A stretch of DNA of 64,000 nucleotides, from positions 1 to 64,000 of the forward strand of contig JAMXLO010000039.1 in NCBI GenBank assembly GCA_024280945.1, read 5' to 3'. Shown one piece after another: positions 36,890-45,788 of this stretch. Within the stretch, counting starts at the first letter, position 1. Each line of letters starts with the position of its first letter. The stretch is from Acetobacteraceae bacterium. Lineage in GTDB: Bacteria; Pseudomonadota; Alphaproteobacteria; Acetobacterales; Acetobacteraceae. The notes under the pieces are model-generated. The model did not search any database and had not been told where the DNA came from. It was given only the letters and a program-made list of their open reading frames with translations. The translations under genes were made by a program, and so were the position numbers.

Positions 36890-38156
36890 TGGTCGCCTCG
36901 CCCTTCTCGTCGATGCGCCAGCTGGCAATGGCATTGTAGTGATAGATGCCGCGCAGACCGCGCTCGGCAGCAAACGCTGCGCGCGTCGGCTGCACCATGC
37001 CGGTGCTGTCAGTCGCCCGGCTCTGCAACACGGCTGGTCCGCCGTTCCATTGCCAGGGCGCTCTGAAGCGCACCGGCGCCTTCGGCAGAATCGGCTCTTG
37101 CAGCACCGCCGGTGCCCAGCTTTGTCCCCCATCGGCCGACACATCGACCTGACGAATGCTGCCATTGCCGGACCACGCCAGACCGGAGATCTCGTAGAAG
37201 CCGCGCGAGGTGAGAGCGATGCCCGGTGCAGGACGGGTGATCAACGACTTCACCTCCATCGGAAACACGAACTGCCACGCCTTCTCGTCCTTCAGCAGGA
37301 TCGTGTATTTCGACGTCTCGTCCTTGGACATGGTCGGCGTGGCCACGACCTTGATCCGCCGCAGCCATTTGACGTTCGTGTTGCCTTCGAAGCCGGGCAG
37401 CAGCAGGCGCACCGGATAGCCGTTCGACGGCCGCACCCGCTCGCCATTCTGGTAGAGGCACACCAGCGCGTCGTCCATCGCCTTGGCCAATGGAATACTG
37501 CGGCTCATCGACGCGCCATCAGCGCCTTCGGCGATCAGCCAGCGAGCGGCAGGATCAACACCGGCTTCTTCCAGCAGCGTTGCGAGGCGTACCCCGGTCC
37601 ATTCGGAACAGCTCAGCAGTCCATGCAGGGCGGCAATGCCGAGAGGCTGCGGCTGCGGTGCGTTGAGCGCACCGCTGTTGCCCGCACACTCGATGAAGGC
37701 AATGCGTGATTGCATCGGGTAGCGGTGCAGTGCATCGAGCGTGAACATCAGCGGCTGACGCACCAGGCCGTGAATCACCAGGCGGTGTTGATCAGGATCG
37801 ATGTCCGGTATGCCTGAGTGGCTGCGCTCGAAGTGCAGCCCCGACGGCGTGATCATTCCGTCCAGCAAGTGCAGCGGCGTGCGGGCAGTCCCGATACCCA
37901 GCAATCCCGGTGCTGGCGGCGGTGGGATGACTCGAAGCACCTTGTCCTCGAACCGCGAGGGCTGCCCGTAAGTTGCAAAGCCGGCGCCTGGGCTTTGCAT
38001 ATACGCTTGTACCGGCAGCAGTTCTGCAGCCGCGCCGGCGGCCGTCATGCTCGAAGCCGTAGCGGCGATCGCACCTTCGAAAAGGGTTCGCCGGCTCAGT
38101 ATGCCGTTGCCGGCAGCTGGCTCAGCCAGACCGCGGTCAGACTTTCTCTTCGCCAT
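36876..38156 (-). CDS. soxC: SoxC-type molybdenum sulfite/sulfane dehydrogenase
   Basis: 426 residues, sulfite-oxidase family. A Tat signal (LSRRTLFEGAIAATASSM) sends it to the periplasm folded with Mo-cofactor. The Mo-ligand cysteine is in FIECAGNSGAL. The Mo-binding and dimerisation domains follow (SMSRSIPLAKAMDDA, SGLAWSGNGSIRQVDVSADGG). A run of G bases ahead of the ATG at 38156 serves as ribosome site. With the overlapping cytochrome gene it would oxidise sulfite or protein-bound sulfane. No soxXYZAB genes are in the window, so sulfite detoxification is the simpler role. Confidence 0.88.
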   Translation of the reverse strand: MAKRKSDRGLAEPAAGNGILSRRTLFEGAIAATASSMTAAGAAAELLPVQAYMQSPGAGFATYGQPSRFEDKVLRVIPPPPAPGLLGIGTARTPLHLLDGMITPSGLHFERSHSGIPDIDPDQHRLVIHGLVRQPLMFTLDALHRYPMQSRIAFIECAGNSGALNAPQPQPLGIAALHGLLSCSEWTGVRLATLLEEAGVDPAARWLIAEGADGASMSRSIPLAKAMDDALVCLYQNGERVRPSNGYPVRLLLPGFEGNTNVKWLRRIKVVATPTMSKDETSKYTILLKDEKAWQFVFPMEVKSLITRPAPGIALTSRGFYEISGLAWSGNGSIRQVDVSADGGQSWAPAVLQEPILPKAPVRFRAPWQWNGGPAVLQSRATDSTGMVQPTRAAFAAERGLRGIYHYNAIASWRIDEKGEATNVYA

Positions 38157-38250
38157 GTTTACCCCCCGGTGTCGGCGCCGGATGCTACCAGGGCGGCTGC
38201 CAATCCTCCAAGACTGCGAGCAGACGACGATTGCCTGCGTGGCGGCCCGC

Positions 38251-39066
38251 CTACACCGCCGGTATGGTCTCCGCCAGCCGTCCGCCGACCCGTATCGGTG
38301 CGATCCGTCGTGCCAGGCCGGTCGCATCGTCGGTCTCGATGAACACGCCGCATACCGTCGCCTCACCTTCGGCCGGCGCCAGTCTTTCGCCCGGCATCTT
38401 TCGCCAGAACCGCAGAGTGGCTGCGTCCTTCGCCATGCCGATCACGCTGTCATAGTCACCCGACATACCCGCATCGGACTGGAACGCCGTCCCGCCCGGC
38501 AGCACCTGCGCGTCGGCCGAAGGGCAATGCGTGTGCGTGCCGATCACCGCGGACACCTGGCCGTCGAGGAAATGCGCGAAAGCCATCTTCTCGCTCGATG
38601 CCTCGGCGTGGAAGTCGACGAGGATGGCCGCGACCGTTCCGCCCAGCCGGTGCCTGGCCAAGAGGTCGGCGGTGGTGCGGAAGGGGTCGTCGAGCGGGTC
38701 CATGAACAGCCGCCCCATCGTTTGCATCACCAGGGCGCGGCGTCCGCCACCCACGTCCACCAAGGCGGAACCCGCCCCTGGTGTGCCGGGTGGAAAATTC
38801 GCGGCGCGCAGCAAGCGAGGGGTCTCTGCAATGTAGGGTATGATCTCCTTGCGATCCCAGGCGTGGTTGCCGAGTGTGATGACGTCGGCGCCTGCGGCAA
38901 ACAGCGCATCTGCCATATCCGGGGCCAGGCCGAACCCGTGCGACGCGTTCTCGGCGTTCACCACCGCAAGCTCTATCCGCAGCGCGTCGCGCAGCCCCGG
39001 CAGCCTGGCAGCGACGGTCTCGCGGCCGGTTCGGCCGACCACGTCGCCGATGAACAGGATGTGCAT
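38251..39066 (-). CDS. YmdB-like metallophosphoesterase (TIGR00282)
   Basis: 271 residues. The dinuclear metal ligands appear in order: IGDVVGR, VVNAENAS, LGNHAWD, ILVDFHAEASSEK and IGTHTHCPSAD. B. subtilis YmdB is a 2',3'-cyclic-nucleotide phosphodiesterase. Its start codon abuts the stop of the fau-like gene upstream on the same strand, so the two are coupled. Confidence 0.93.
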   Translation of the reverse strand: MHILFIGDVVGRTGRETVAARLPGLRDALRIELAVVNAENASHGFGLAPDMADALFAAGADVITLGNHAWDRKEIIPYIAETPRLLRAANFPPGTPGAGSALVDVGGGRRALVMQTMGRLFMDPLDDPFRTTADLLARHRLGGTVAAILVDFHAEASSEKMAFAHFLDGQVSAVIGTHTHCPSADAQVLPGGTAFQSDAGMSGDYDSVIGMAKDAATLRFWRKMPGERLAPAEGEATVCGVFIETDDATGLARRIAPIRVGGRLAETIPAV

Positions 39067-39642
39067 TCATTCGTCCTTGCAGAAGATCAAGCCGTGTTCG
39101 GTCGCCACAGCGTCGAGACGCTCGTCGTAAGGACCAGCGGGCACTTCGTCCAGTTCCTGCCCCGCATAGGCCACGCCGAGCCGGAAGCGTTCAGGCAGCT
39201 CCGCAAGAGTGCGATCGTAGTATCCGGCGCCGTATCCTATTCGATAGCCTCGCCGGTCGAATGCCAGGAGAGGTACCAGCAGAAAATCTGGGACCAGCAC
39301 CGGTCCGTCCGGCCGCAACGTGCCGAAACGTTCCTCTATCATGACGGTATCTGGGTGCCAAAGCCGAAAAATCAATGGATTGCCGCGCTTCGGTGTCTGC
39401 GGAAGTGCGATACGGTGGCCGCGTCGATGCAGAGTGAGCAGTAGTGGCCGGATGTCGATCTCCTGGCCAATCGGCCAGAACCCCGACACCACAGCTTCCG
39501 CCGGTGGCGGCGCCCCTCGCAGCACGTGCTCGCCCACCGCGGCGCCCAGTGCCGGGTCCCACGCTTCGCGTGCCGCCAGCATGCGCTGGCGCACCATGCG
39601 CTTCGCTTCGATCAGATCGGGGGACATGTGCGGAGCCGCCAT
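39067..39642 (-). CDS. fau: 5-formyltetrahydrofolate cyclo-ligase
   Basis: 191 residues. It returns 5-formyl-THF to 5,10-methenyl-THF using ATP. Family features are an N-terminal basic helix (EAKRMVRQRMLAAREAW), VSGFWPIGQEIDIRPLL, and the ATP-binding loop YRIGYGAGYYDRTL. It lies downstream of zapA with a 151-base gap where 6S RNA is expected, and abuts the phosphodiesterase gene. Confidence 0.94.
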   Translation of the reverse strand: MAAPHMSPDLIEAKRMVRQRMLAAREAWDPALGAAVGEHVLRGAPPPAEAVVSGFWPIGQEIDIRPLLLTLHRRGHRIALPQTPKRGNPLIFRLWHPDTVMIEERFGTLRPDGPVLVPDFLLVPLLAFDRRGYRIGYGAGYYDRTLAELPERFRLGVAYAGQELDEVPAGPYDERLDAVATEHGLIFCKDE

Positions 39643-39649
39643 GGCCGTT

Positions 39650-39785
39650 GGCGTCTCATCCTCCCAGAGCCTGCGTGTGCAGGTGGGCGCCAGATACCGA
39701 GACCAGGATCCCGGCAGAGCCAGCTCCCTGGAAGATGCTTACTGGCCCCGGGGATAAATTGCCTGACGCACCCGGCAGCCCCGCC
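39650..39785 (-). ncRNA. ssrS: 6S RNA (ends approximate)
   Basis: The gap between zapA and fau is the classic seat of 6S RNA, the RNA that binds sigma-70 RNA polymerase. The sequence on the minus strand is GC-rich and can fold into a long interrupted hairpin. It ends with GCCCACCTG-CACA-CGCAGG, a motif I associate with the 3' part of alphaproteobacterial 6S RNAs. No protein frame fits. A covariance-model search would settle the exact limits. Confidence 0.7.
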
Positions 39786-39793
39786 ATCACAAT

Positions 39794-40120
39794 CTAGGAA
39801 TGCTCCAGGCCGGCGGCAATCTCCTCGGCACGTTTTGCCAGCTTGCCAAGCCGCCGACCCAGCTTCGGATCCGGCATGGACGCCACGATGGGCCCAGTTT
39901 GCGCCATCTTCTGCGACTTCCGCGCCTCATAGAGATCGTCCGCCAGCAGCAGTGAGGCCATGGCCAGCATTCGTGCCTCATTGGTGGGGCCTGCCGCCGC
40001 TTTGATCGACTCGATCCGCCGGTCGACCTCGGCGGCCATCGCCTGGAGGTGCTCCTCCTCCCCATCCTGGCAGCCGATGGTGTATGTATAGCCGTTGATG
40101 CGAACGGTAACCTGCGCCAT
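39794..40120 (-). CDS. zapA: Cell division protein ZapA
   Basis: 108 residues from the ATG at 40120. It has the conserved start VTVRINGYTYTIGCQDGEEEHLQAMAAEVDRRI and LAMASLLLADDLYEA, then a coiled-coil tail. ZapA cross-links FtsZ filaments. The longer frame (to 40159) adds 13 residues but AGGGAT sits ahead of 40120. The small coiled-coil gene upstream on the same strand is probably part of the unit. Confidence 0.92.
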   Translation of the reverse strand: MAQVTVRINGYTYTIGCQDGEEEHLQAMAAEVDRRIESIKAAAGPTNEARMLAMASLLLADDLYEARKSQKMAQTGPIVASMPDPKLGRRLGKLAKRAEEIAAGLEHS

Positions 40121-40142
40121 CCAATTATCCCTGCCCGTTGGT

Positions 40143-40334
40143 TCAATCAGTCCTGCCAAGCGCCGCGCGCAGACGATTGATCACTGCGTCGAGTCGCGCC
40201 GCAACCTCTTCCGCATCGTACTTCGGAAGTTGATCGCCGGGACGCGCTTCGGTGCGCGCCGCCGCCTCGGCGATCCTTTCTAACGCTGCTTCCAGCCGTT
40301 CCGCCGCCGATTCGGGATCCTCGCTGTCGCTCAC
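40143..40334 (-). CDS. Small coiled-coil protein upstream of zapA
   Basis: 63 residues, acidic, with heptad-like repeats (AAERLEAALERIAEAAAR, VAARLDAVINRLRAAL). A short coiled-coil gene just ahead of zapA is common in alphaproteobacteria (DUF4164-like), and a division-related role is plausible. 22 bases separate it from zapA. Confidence 0.65.
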   Translation of the reverse strand: MSDSEDPESAAERLEAALERIAEAAARTEARPGDQLPKYDAEEVAARLDAVINRLRAALGRTD

Positions 40335-40400
40335 TATCTTGCACTCGTCTCACCTGTCGTATGAAGAGAAAGCGGCCGGGACATTGAACGTCAAGCAGAT

Positions 40401-40844
40401 ATGCGCGACGTGAGCGGCAATCTTCGTCCTGCGGTCGTGGTTCATGGCCTCGCTGACGCTCGCACGGCATTGTCTATTGGTCGGCCGGTCATGCTGCTCT
40501 CGGCAGAAGGTGCCGTCATGTACGCCGGCAGTGCATGGTGGCGGGCGCTGATGGACCGGGCAGCGGCGGAATATCCCGATGTGGCCTGGGACAATATCCT
40601 CGACTGCGCCGATGCCTCGGGCCTCGCGCTGGGCGCGCTCCGCATCGGCCAGCGACGGATCATTCTGCATCCGGCAGCGCCAGGCTGGACCGAGGTCGCT
40701 GCCACCGCGGCAAGGCTTGGTTGCGAGGTCTTTACCGCTCGCCCGCCCGCTCTCGACATGGCGCAACGCGGCGCAGCGCGACGCCTACACAGTTGGTTGC
40801 ACCCGCGAACCACCCTGGGTGACAGCGACAATAGCCTGAGCTAG
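40401..40844 (+). CDS. Conserved hypothetical protein, possible sulfur/energy-linked partner of fba
   Basis: 147 residues without a signal peptide. An N-terminal alpha/beta stretch (ALSIGRPVMLLSAEGAVMYAGSAWWRALM) precedes DILDCADASGLALGALRIGQRRIIL-like core strands. No catalytic motif is recognised and I do not assign a function; the call of partnership rests only on its position 32 bases ahead of the aldolase gene, in the same direction. Divergent from the zapA unit. Confidence 0.6.
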   Translation: MRDVSGNLRPAVVVHGLADARTALSIGRPVMLLSAEGAVMYAGSAWWRALMDRAAAEYPDVAWDNILDCADASGLALGALRIGQRRIILHPAAPGWTEVAATAARLGCEVFTARPPALDMAQRGAARRLHSWLHPRTTLGDSDNSLS

Positions 40845-40876
40845 TACCCGATAATCCCATCAGGAAGGACCTCCCG

Positions 40877-41791
40877 ATGCGCGTCACCCAGAAAGTGAAG
40901 AAGATACTCGACTGGTACGAGGGCGATCCGCCCGGCGTGAAGGCCAACCTCGCTCGCATCTTGTCCACCGGCAAGCTTGGCGGCACCGGCAAGGTGGTGA
41001 TCCTGCCGGTTGATCAGGGCTTCGAGCATGGCCCCGCGCGCAGCTTCGCGCCGAATCCGCCGGCCTACGATCCACACTATCATTATCAGCTCGCCGTCGA
41101 GGCGGGCTTGAGCGCCTATGCCGCCCCTCTCGGCATGATCGCCGCCGGCGCCGACACGTTTGCCGGTCAGATCCCGACGATCCTGAAGTGCAACAACGCC
41201 AATTCTCTCGCCACCAACAAGGACCAGGCGGTCACGGCCGGTGTCAAGGACGCGCTGCGTCTCGGCTGCGCCGCGATCGGCTTCACGATCTATCCAGGCA
41301 GTGAATACGCCTACGACCAAATGGAGGAGCTGCGCGAACTCACCGCCGAGGCCAAGGCGAGCGGCCTGGCCGTCGTTGTTTGGAGTTACCCGCGCGGCGG
41401 CAATCTGGACCGTGCCGCCGAGACGGCGCTCGATATCTGCGCTTACGCCACGCAGATGGCGGCGTTGATGGGCGCCAACATCATCAAGGTGAAGCCGCCC
41501 ACCGCGGTCATCTCGCTGGACGCGGCGAAGAAGTCGTACGAGAAGATCGATGGCTCAACGCTCGCCAAGCGCGTCGAGCACGTCATGCAATGTGCATTCA
41601 ATGGCAGACGTATCGTGGTGTTCTCGGGCGGAGAGGCAAAGGATCTCGACGGCGTCTATGAGGAGATCCGTGGTCTGCGCGACGGCGGCGCGAATGGCAG
41701 CATCATCGGTCGCAACACCTTCCAACGCCCGAAAGAGACGGCGATCGAGATGCTGAACAAGATCATCGACATCTATCTCGGCAAGGGCTGA
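40877..41791 (+). CDS. fbaB: Class I fructose-bisphosphate aldolase (DhnA/FbaB type)
   Basis: 304 residues. Schiff-base type aldolase: the catalytic lysine is expected in NIIKVKPPTA, and the FbaB pattern includes VILPVDQGFEHGPARSF, the phosphate loop FSGGEAKD and SIIGRNTFQRP. It interconverts fructose-1,6-bisphosphate and triose phosphates. AAGGACC precedes the ATG. It runs straight into thiE (3-base gap). Confidence 0.95.
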   Translation: MRVTQKVKKILDWYEGDPPGVKANLARILSTGKLGGTGKVVILPVDQGFEHGPARSFAPNPPAYDPHYHYQLAVEAGLSAYAAPLGMIAAGADTFAGQIPTILKCNNANSLATNKDQAVTAGVKDALRLGCAAIGFTIYPGSEYAYDQMEELRELTAEAKASGLAVVVWSYPRGGNLDRAAETALDICAYATQMAALMGANIIKVKPPTAVISLDAAKKSYEKIDGSTLAKRVEHVMQCAFNGRRIVVFSGGEAKDLDGVYEEIRGLRDGGANGSIIGRNTFQRPKETAIEMLNKIIDIYLGKG

Positions 41792-41794
41792 CGC

Positions 41795-42451
41795 GTGGCA
41801 GGAATGGGCGGCAGCCAGGGCGGCTGCCGCGTCTACCTGATTACGCCACCGAAGCTGGACCCCGCGCCGTTCGCCGACCAGCTCGCGGCCGCGCTGGACG
41901 CGGGGGACGTGGCGGCGGTGCAGCTTCGCCTGAAGGACGTCGATGACGATACTTGGCGCCGCGCGATCGACGTGCTGCGTCCGGTGGCGCAATCACGTGA
42001 CGTGGCATTCCTGCTGAATGACCGTGCCGATCTGGTGCGCGAGACCGGCAGCGATGGCGCGCATGTCGGGCAGGAGGACATGCCTGCGCCTCAAGCCCGC
42101 CAGCTGATGGGCCCTGATGCGATCCTTGGCATTACGTGCAAGGGCAGTCGTGATCTCGCCATGCAGGCGGGCGAGAACGGCGCCGACTACGTTGCCTTTG
42201 GCGCATTCTTTCCGTCAGGCACCAAAGAGGTCAGGCGCTTCATCAGCCCCGACATTCTGCGATGGTGGTCTGAATTGATGGAGCTGCCGTGCTGCGCCAT
42301 TGGCGGGATCACCGCTGACAACTGCGCACCGCTGGTGCAGGCGGGTGCCGACTTTCTCGCCGTCGTCGGCGCGGTATGGAATCACCCGGATGGTGCTGCG
42401 GCCGGTGTGCGCATGCTGAACGCAGCGATCACCGCGGCCCGGTCAGCCTGA
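41795..42451 (+). CDS. thiE: Thiamine-phosphate synthase
   Basis: 218 residues, TIM-barrel ThiE. It couples HMP-PP and the thiazole phosphate. Signatures are [43 protein letters not shown] and the phosphate loop IGGITADNC. The first residues are a less conserved extension. Starts are GTG at 41795 or ATG at 41804. Three bases after fbaB, so probably one operon; no TPP riboswitch is seen. Confidence 0.95.
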   Translation: MAGMGGSQGGCRVYLITPPKLDPAPFADQLAAALDAGDVAAVQLRLKDVDDDTWRRAIDVLRPVAQSRDVAFLLNDRADLVRETGSDGAHVGQEDMPAPQARQLMGPDAILGITCKGSRDLAMQAGENGADYVAFGAFFPSGTKEVRRFISPDILRWWSELMELPCCAIGGITADNCAPLVQAGADFLAVVGAVWNHPDGAAAGVRMLNAAITAARSA

Positions 42452-42610
42452 TCCAGGCAATCCCCGGGGAGATGCAGCGCCGGTCCGGCTATTGATGACC
42501 GGTTGATCCAGATCAAAGCTTAATACATTCGGCCTGTGCATGAATGGCGTTCCTGCGGGGCCGTAAGCCGCGGTCGTGGCGCTCTTCGGCCCGTGGTTGC
42601 GCGGGAGGGA

Positions 42611-42880
42611 ATGATGCAGACGCTAGTGGTCACGATGCCGGAGCTGGAGCGGGCGGCACGTCAGTGGGCCGTGGATTTCTTCAATGAGCCGTGGGGATCT
42701 GTCCCCGTTGCGACGGACCCTCAGCATCTGGAAGGGATCGCGTGCGAAGGGAGAGGCATCGTTCTGTTCGAACGGGCGCCAGCCGATGTGCTGAAGCACG
42801 TGTTGCAAAACGGCGGCCGGCCTTGGCTGGTGAGCGACTTCGTGAACGACACGGCCGGAGACATGCACTATCGGATGTGA
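42611..42880 (+). CDS. Hypothetical protein, 89 residues
   Basis: A soluble small protein with a good GGGAGGGA ribosome site ahead of two consecutive ATG codons (42611, 42614). It contains an amphipathic start (TMPELERAARQWAVDFFNE) and a central sheet-like segment. I do not recognise a family. It stands alone after thiE. Confidence 0.55.
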   Translation: MMQTLVVTMPELERAARQWAVDFFNEPWGSVPVATDPQHLEGIACEGRGIVLFERAPADVLKHVLQNGGRPWLVSDFVNDTAGDMHYRM

Positions 42881-42902
42881 TGGGTCCGCTTCTGCCAGAG
42901 GA

Positions 42903-43082
42903 TCATCGGCAGCTCAGCCGGTGCGACGGCGTCCGGATGACGTGGCAGCGCAAACCGTGCAGTGCTCTGCCGGGCGCGAGGCCGGAACGCGGGTCCGCAT
43001 AGACTTCGATCAGGACGTCGCAGGTCGAGGATAACGTCGCAGGGCGGCGCCAGCCGGGGAGAAAGCTTGCGTCAAGGGACAT
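42903..43082 (-). CDS. Possible small protein, 59 codons (low support)
   Basis: A minus-strand frame with high GC at third positions. Its ATG lies inside the last codons of the frame at 43072-43224 (overlap ATGTCCCTTGA), which would couple the two. No family recognised and no strong ribosome site; listed because nothing else occupies this 475-base gap. Confidence 0.25.
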   Translation of the reverse strand: MSLDASFLPGWRRPATLSSTCDVLIEVYADPRSGLAPGRALHGLRCHVIRTPSHRLSCR

Positions 43083-43224
43083 CGTGCGACTCCAAGAGAA
43101 CAGGGTCGCGGTTGCCGCTGAGCACGTCCTCGTGGCGGATTTGCACCGAAACGGGCGGAGGCGCCGCCGCCATGTTCGCAAACGAAGGTTGAGGCGATTG
43201 CTCGATTTTGATGAAATTCATCAT
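43072..43224 (-). CDS. Possible small protein, 50 codons (low support)
   Basis: A minus-strand frame ending inside the start of the frame at 42903-43082. It contains a proline-rich middle (AAAPPPVSVQ). A weak upstream context and no known family make it doubtful. Confidence 0.22.
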   Translation of the reverse strand: MMNFIKIEQSPQPSFANMAAAPPPVSVQIRHEDVLSGNRDPVLLESHDVP

Positions 43225-43356
43225 TACACGTTGATCTACACCTATGATTCTACTAGCTTCTCGGCTTGGCGGCTGCGTTGCACAGACGCGGTGGCGCAAC
43301 CTTGACAGAGCGTATCCTTGGATGGATCTACAACCAGAACTAGAGGGGAATCGATC

Positions 43357-43770
43357 GTGAAGCTTTCCAAGTTGGTCGCAACCACGGCGCTGGCCGTCAC
43401 TGCCTTGGGGGGGCTGGCGTACGCCCAGAACATGCCCGAGGGCAGGGTGTATACCTTCCACTCGAAAGCCCAAGGTGGCTGTCCGGCCTTGGACTGGCAC
43501 ATCGTGGCCACTGAGAATGGCCGCTTGGAGGGCATGTTCTCCTGGAACAGCATGAAGTCGATGGCCCACGCGACCGGCAACGCGAACATGCAGTCGAAGA
43601 CGTTCCACATGACCGCGAAAGAGGTGGGCGGCCAGGGGCGCACCGCCGAGATCATGGGTAAGGTCCGGCCTGAGGACGGCTACCTCGTCGCCACTGTGAA
43701 GGGGCCAGGCATCAATTGCCACGACATCACGGTTCCGTGGTTCACGCCACCTCCGCCAAGCGGCGGCTGA
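43357..43770 (+). CDS. Exported hypothetical protein
   Basis: 137 residues starting at GTG 43357 with AGAGGGGA upstream; a perfect TTGACA box lies at 43302-43307. The first 22 residues are a Sec signal (KLSKLVATTALAVTALGGLAYAQ). The mature part is a small beta-rich domain with two cysteines (GGCPALDWHIV, GINCHDIT) and ends in a proline-rich tail. Not recognised beyond a periplasmic protein; similar small proteins occur in Acetobacteraceae. Confidence 0.75.
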   Translation: MKLSKLVATTALAVTALGGLAYAQNMPEGRVYTFHSKAQGGCPALDWHIVATENGRLEGMFSWNSMKSMAHATGNANMQSKTFHMTAKEVGGQGRTAEIMGKVRPEDGYLVATVKGPGINCHDITVPWFTPPPPSGG

Positions 43771-43856
43771 CCTGATCGGGCGCGGGTGGCGCAATTCGCC
43801 GCCCGCACCCATCCGCTTCCTCGCATTGATCGAGGATGCTAGCGTCGCCATCGACG

Positions 43857-44600
43857 ATGGCCCGACTTAGCGTCAACCTCAATAAGATCGCTCTGCTCCG
43901 TAATTCGCGTCGCACCGGCGTCCCCGATCTGCGCGCGTTTGCGCGCACCGCAGTCGACGCCGGAGCGCGCGGCATCACCGTGCATCCGCGCCCAGACGAA
44001 CGGCACATACGCCGGTCGGACGTGCCGCTTCTTGCTGAAACGATTGCCGCCTCGCGCCCGCAGGTCGAGCTGAACATAGAAGGCTATCCGGACGCGCGCC
44101 TGTTGCAGATCGCAGCCGAGGTGCGGCCGGAGCAGTGCACGCTGGTGCCCGATGCGCCGGACGCCTTCACCTCGGAGGAGGGTTGGAAATTAGGCCCCGA
44201 GCAGATGGCTTTGGTGCAGCCGGCGGTGGCGAAACTGAAATCGCTGGGCGCACGGGTCATCCTGTTCATCGACCCCGAGCCTTCGGTACTGGACCGTATC
44301 CCGCTTGCTGGGGCCGATGGCGTGGAAATCTATACCGGTTCGTATGCCGAGGCATTCCGCAGCGGAACCTATGATTCGTGGCTGGATGCCTGCGCGGTGA
44401 CGGCGCGTGCCGCCGCAGAGCGTGGCTTGGCAGTCAACGCCGGCCACGACCTGAACCTGCACAACCTGCCGCCGCTGGTCTCGCGCCTGCCGAGCCTGGC
44501 TGAGGCATCGATCGGCCACGAGCTGACAGCCGATGCGTTGGTGATGGGCTTTGCCGCTGCCGTCAGCGCTTATGTAAAGGCGCTGGCCGCGGCTACCTGA
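43857..44600 (+). CDS. pdxJ: Pyridoxine 5'-phosphate synthase
   Basis: 247 residues, TIM barrel. It condenses 1-deoxyxylulose 5-phosphate with aminoacetone phosphate in vitamin B6 synthesis. Motifs are [40 protein letters not shown], the catalytic Glu region TLVPDAP and [11 protein letters not shown] near the C-terminus. A longer frame starts at 43836 (seven extra residues); 43857 fits the family start better. Confidence 0.95.
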   Translation: MARLSVNLNKIALLRNSRRTGVPDLRAFARTAVDAGARGITVHPRPDERHIRRSDVPLLAETIAASRPQVELNIEGYPDARLLQIAAEVRPEQCTLVPDAPDAFTSEEGWKLGPEQMALVQPAVAKLKSLGARVILFIDPEPSVLDRIPLAGADGVEIYTGSYAEAFRSGTYDSWLDACAVTARAAAERGLAVNAGHDLNLHNLPPLVSRLPSLAEASIGHELTADALVMGFAAAVSAYVKALAAAT

Positions 44601-44639
44601 TCCATCAGGAGAAACAGTCTGCAGACACGGCTGAAACGC

Positions 44640-45200
44640 GTGGTGCGCCGCGTGGCGTTGCTGAACCTCGCGTACTTCGGCTTGGAATTCGGCGTCGCGA
44701 CTGCCATAGGCTCGGTGTCGCTGTTCGCCGACAGCATCGACTTTCTGGAAGACGCTTCGATCAACTTGCTGATCGCCGCCGCTCTCAGATGGCCGGCGCG
44801 CCGTCGGGCCCAGCTAGGGATGGTGCTTGCTGCCATCCTGATGGTTCCTGGCCTGGCAACGCTGTGGACGGCGTGGCAGAAGTTCAATGTTCCTGTCGCG
44901 CCTGTGCCCACTCTCTTGTCATTGGCAGGCTGCGGTGCACTGGCCGTCAATCTGTCCTGTGCGCTGATGCTCGCACGATATCGCCATCATAGCGGCAGCC
45001 TGACGCGTGCCGCGTTTCTCTCGGCGCGCAACGATGCGCTGGCAAACATCGCCATCATCGCCGCGGGCGCGATGACCGGCTTTGTCTGGCATTCGGCGTG
45101 GCCAGACTTGATCGTGGGTCTCGGCATCGCTGCTATGAATGCTGATGCGGCACGCGAGGTATGGACGACGGCACGGGAAGAACACCGCAGCGTCGTATAA
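44640..45200 (+). CDS. CDF-like cation transporter, membrane domain only
   Basis: 186 residues with 5-6 membrane helices resembling the transmembrane part of cation diffusion facilitators (SVSLFADSIDFLEDASINLLI corresponds to the metal-binding helix 2). The cytoplasmic C-terminal domain of typical CDF proteins is absent and several metal-site His/Asp positions differ, so transport of Zn2+/Fe2+ is uncertain. Start is GTG 44640; an AGGAG at 44609-44613 might instead serve a CTG at about 44619. Confidence 0.7.
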   Translation: MVRRVALLNLAYFGLEFGVATAIGSVSLFADSIDFLEDASINLLIAAALRWPARRRAQLGMVLAAILMVPGLATLWTAWQKFNVPVAPVPTLLSLAGCGALAVNLSCALMLARYRHHSGSLTRAAFLSARNDALANIAIIAAGAMTGFVWHSAWPDLIVGLGIAAMNADAAREVWTTAREEHRSVV

Positions 45201-45413
45201 TTGATGTGTGGATTGCGCACCATCTTTGCCTTGATGAAAGCGAAAGATCTGCTTCAACGTCGAAGATGGCGAACCAGTGACCCCATTGCAGTCGACGCGA
45301 CCTGGATTGCGCACCGACGTTGTCGCCGGCAGGGCGCGATGAGAGTCTGCTTCATCGTCACTCCTTTTGTTCGCAAACGTTGCTGCGGAGTCAAAGGGCC
45401 GGAGAGTCGCGCA

Positions 45414-45770
45414 TTATCCGCACGCGTTACCGCGCAGCGTGAAAGACTTCACGGTGCCGCCGGTGACCTCGAAAGTGGTTTCACACTTCCACTCGATCAC
45501 CTGCGGCGGAAAGCCGGCGCCGTACCATCCCATGTAATAGGGGGCGAAGGTCGGCACGCTGGGGACGATGTCGATGCGGTGTTCATCGTAGGCCAGATAC
45601 CTGACGCCACCAGTTTCGAAGCTGCGTGCCGGTACGCCCATCTGTTGCACGAGGACGCTTTCCGGCTGGCCGATGAACCGGCTGAGATACGCCTGCCGTT
45701 CGGCAAGCTGATTGGTGCAACCTGCCGCCCAAGCAGTCACAGCGAGCGCAAGCAGGGTGCCGCGACACAT
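45414..45770 (-). CDS. Small lipoprotein, SmpA/OmlA-like
   Basis: 118 residues. A lipobox (AWAAGC) at residues 13-18 marks lipid attachment. The mature part, RFIGQPESVLVQQMGVPARSFETGGVRYLAYDE, has the BamE/OmlA-like turn (short helix then beta hairpin). CETTFEV and NACG could form a disulfide. A TTG-initiated longer frame (45785) is less likely. Likely an envelope protein; function unknown. Confidence 0.75.
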   Translation of the reverse strand: MCRGTLLALAVTAWAAGCTNQLAERQAYLSRFIGQPESVLVQQMGVPARSFETGGVRYLAYDEHRIDIVPSVPTFAPYYMGWYGAGFPPQVIEWKCETTFEVTGGTVKSFTLRGNACG

Positions 45771-45788
45771 CGAGGACGTTTCCAATTA

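Noticed and set aside
43072-43851. 259-codon minus-strand frame opposite the exported protein at 43.4 kb
   Set aside because: Most of it mirrors the signal-peptide protein and pdxJ upstream region; only the last 50 codons were kept as a low-confidence separate frame.
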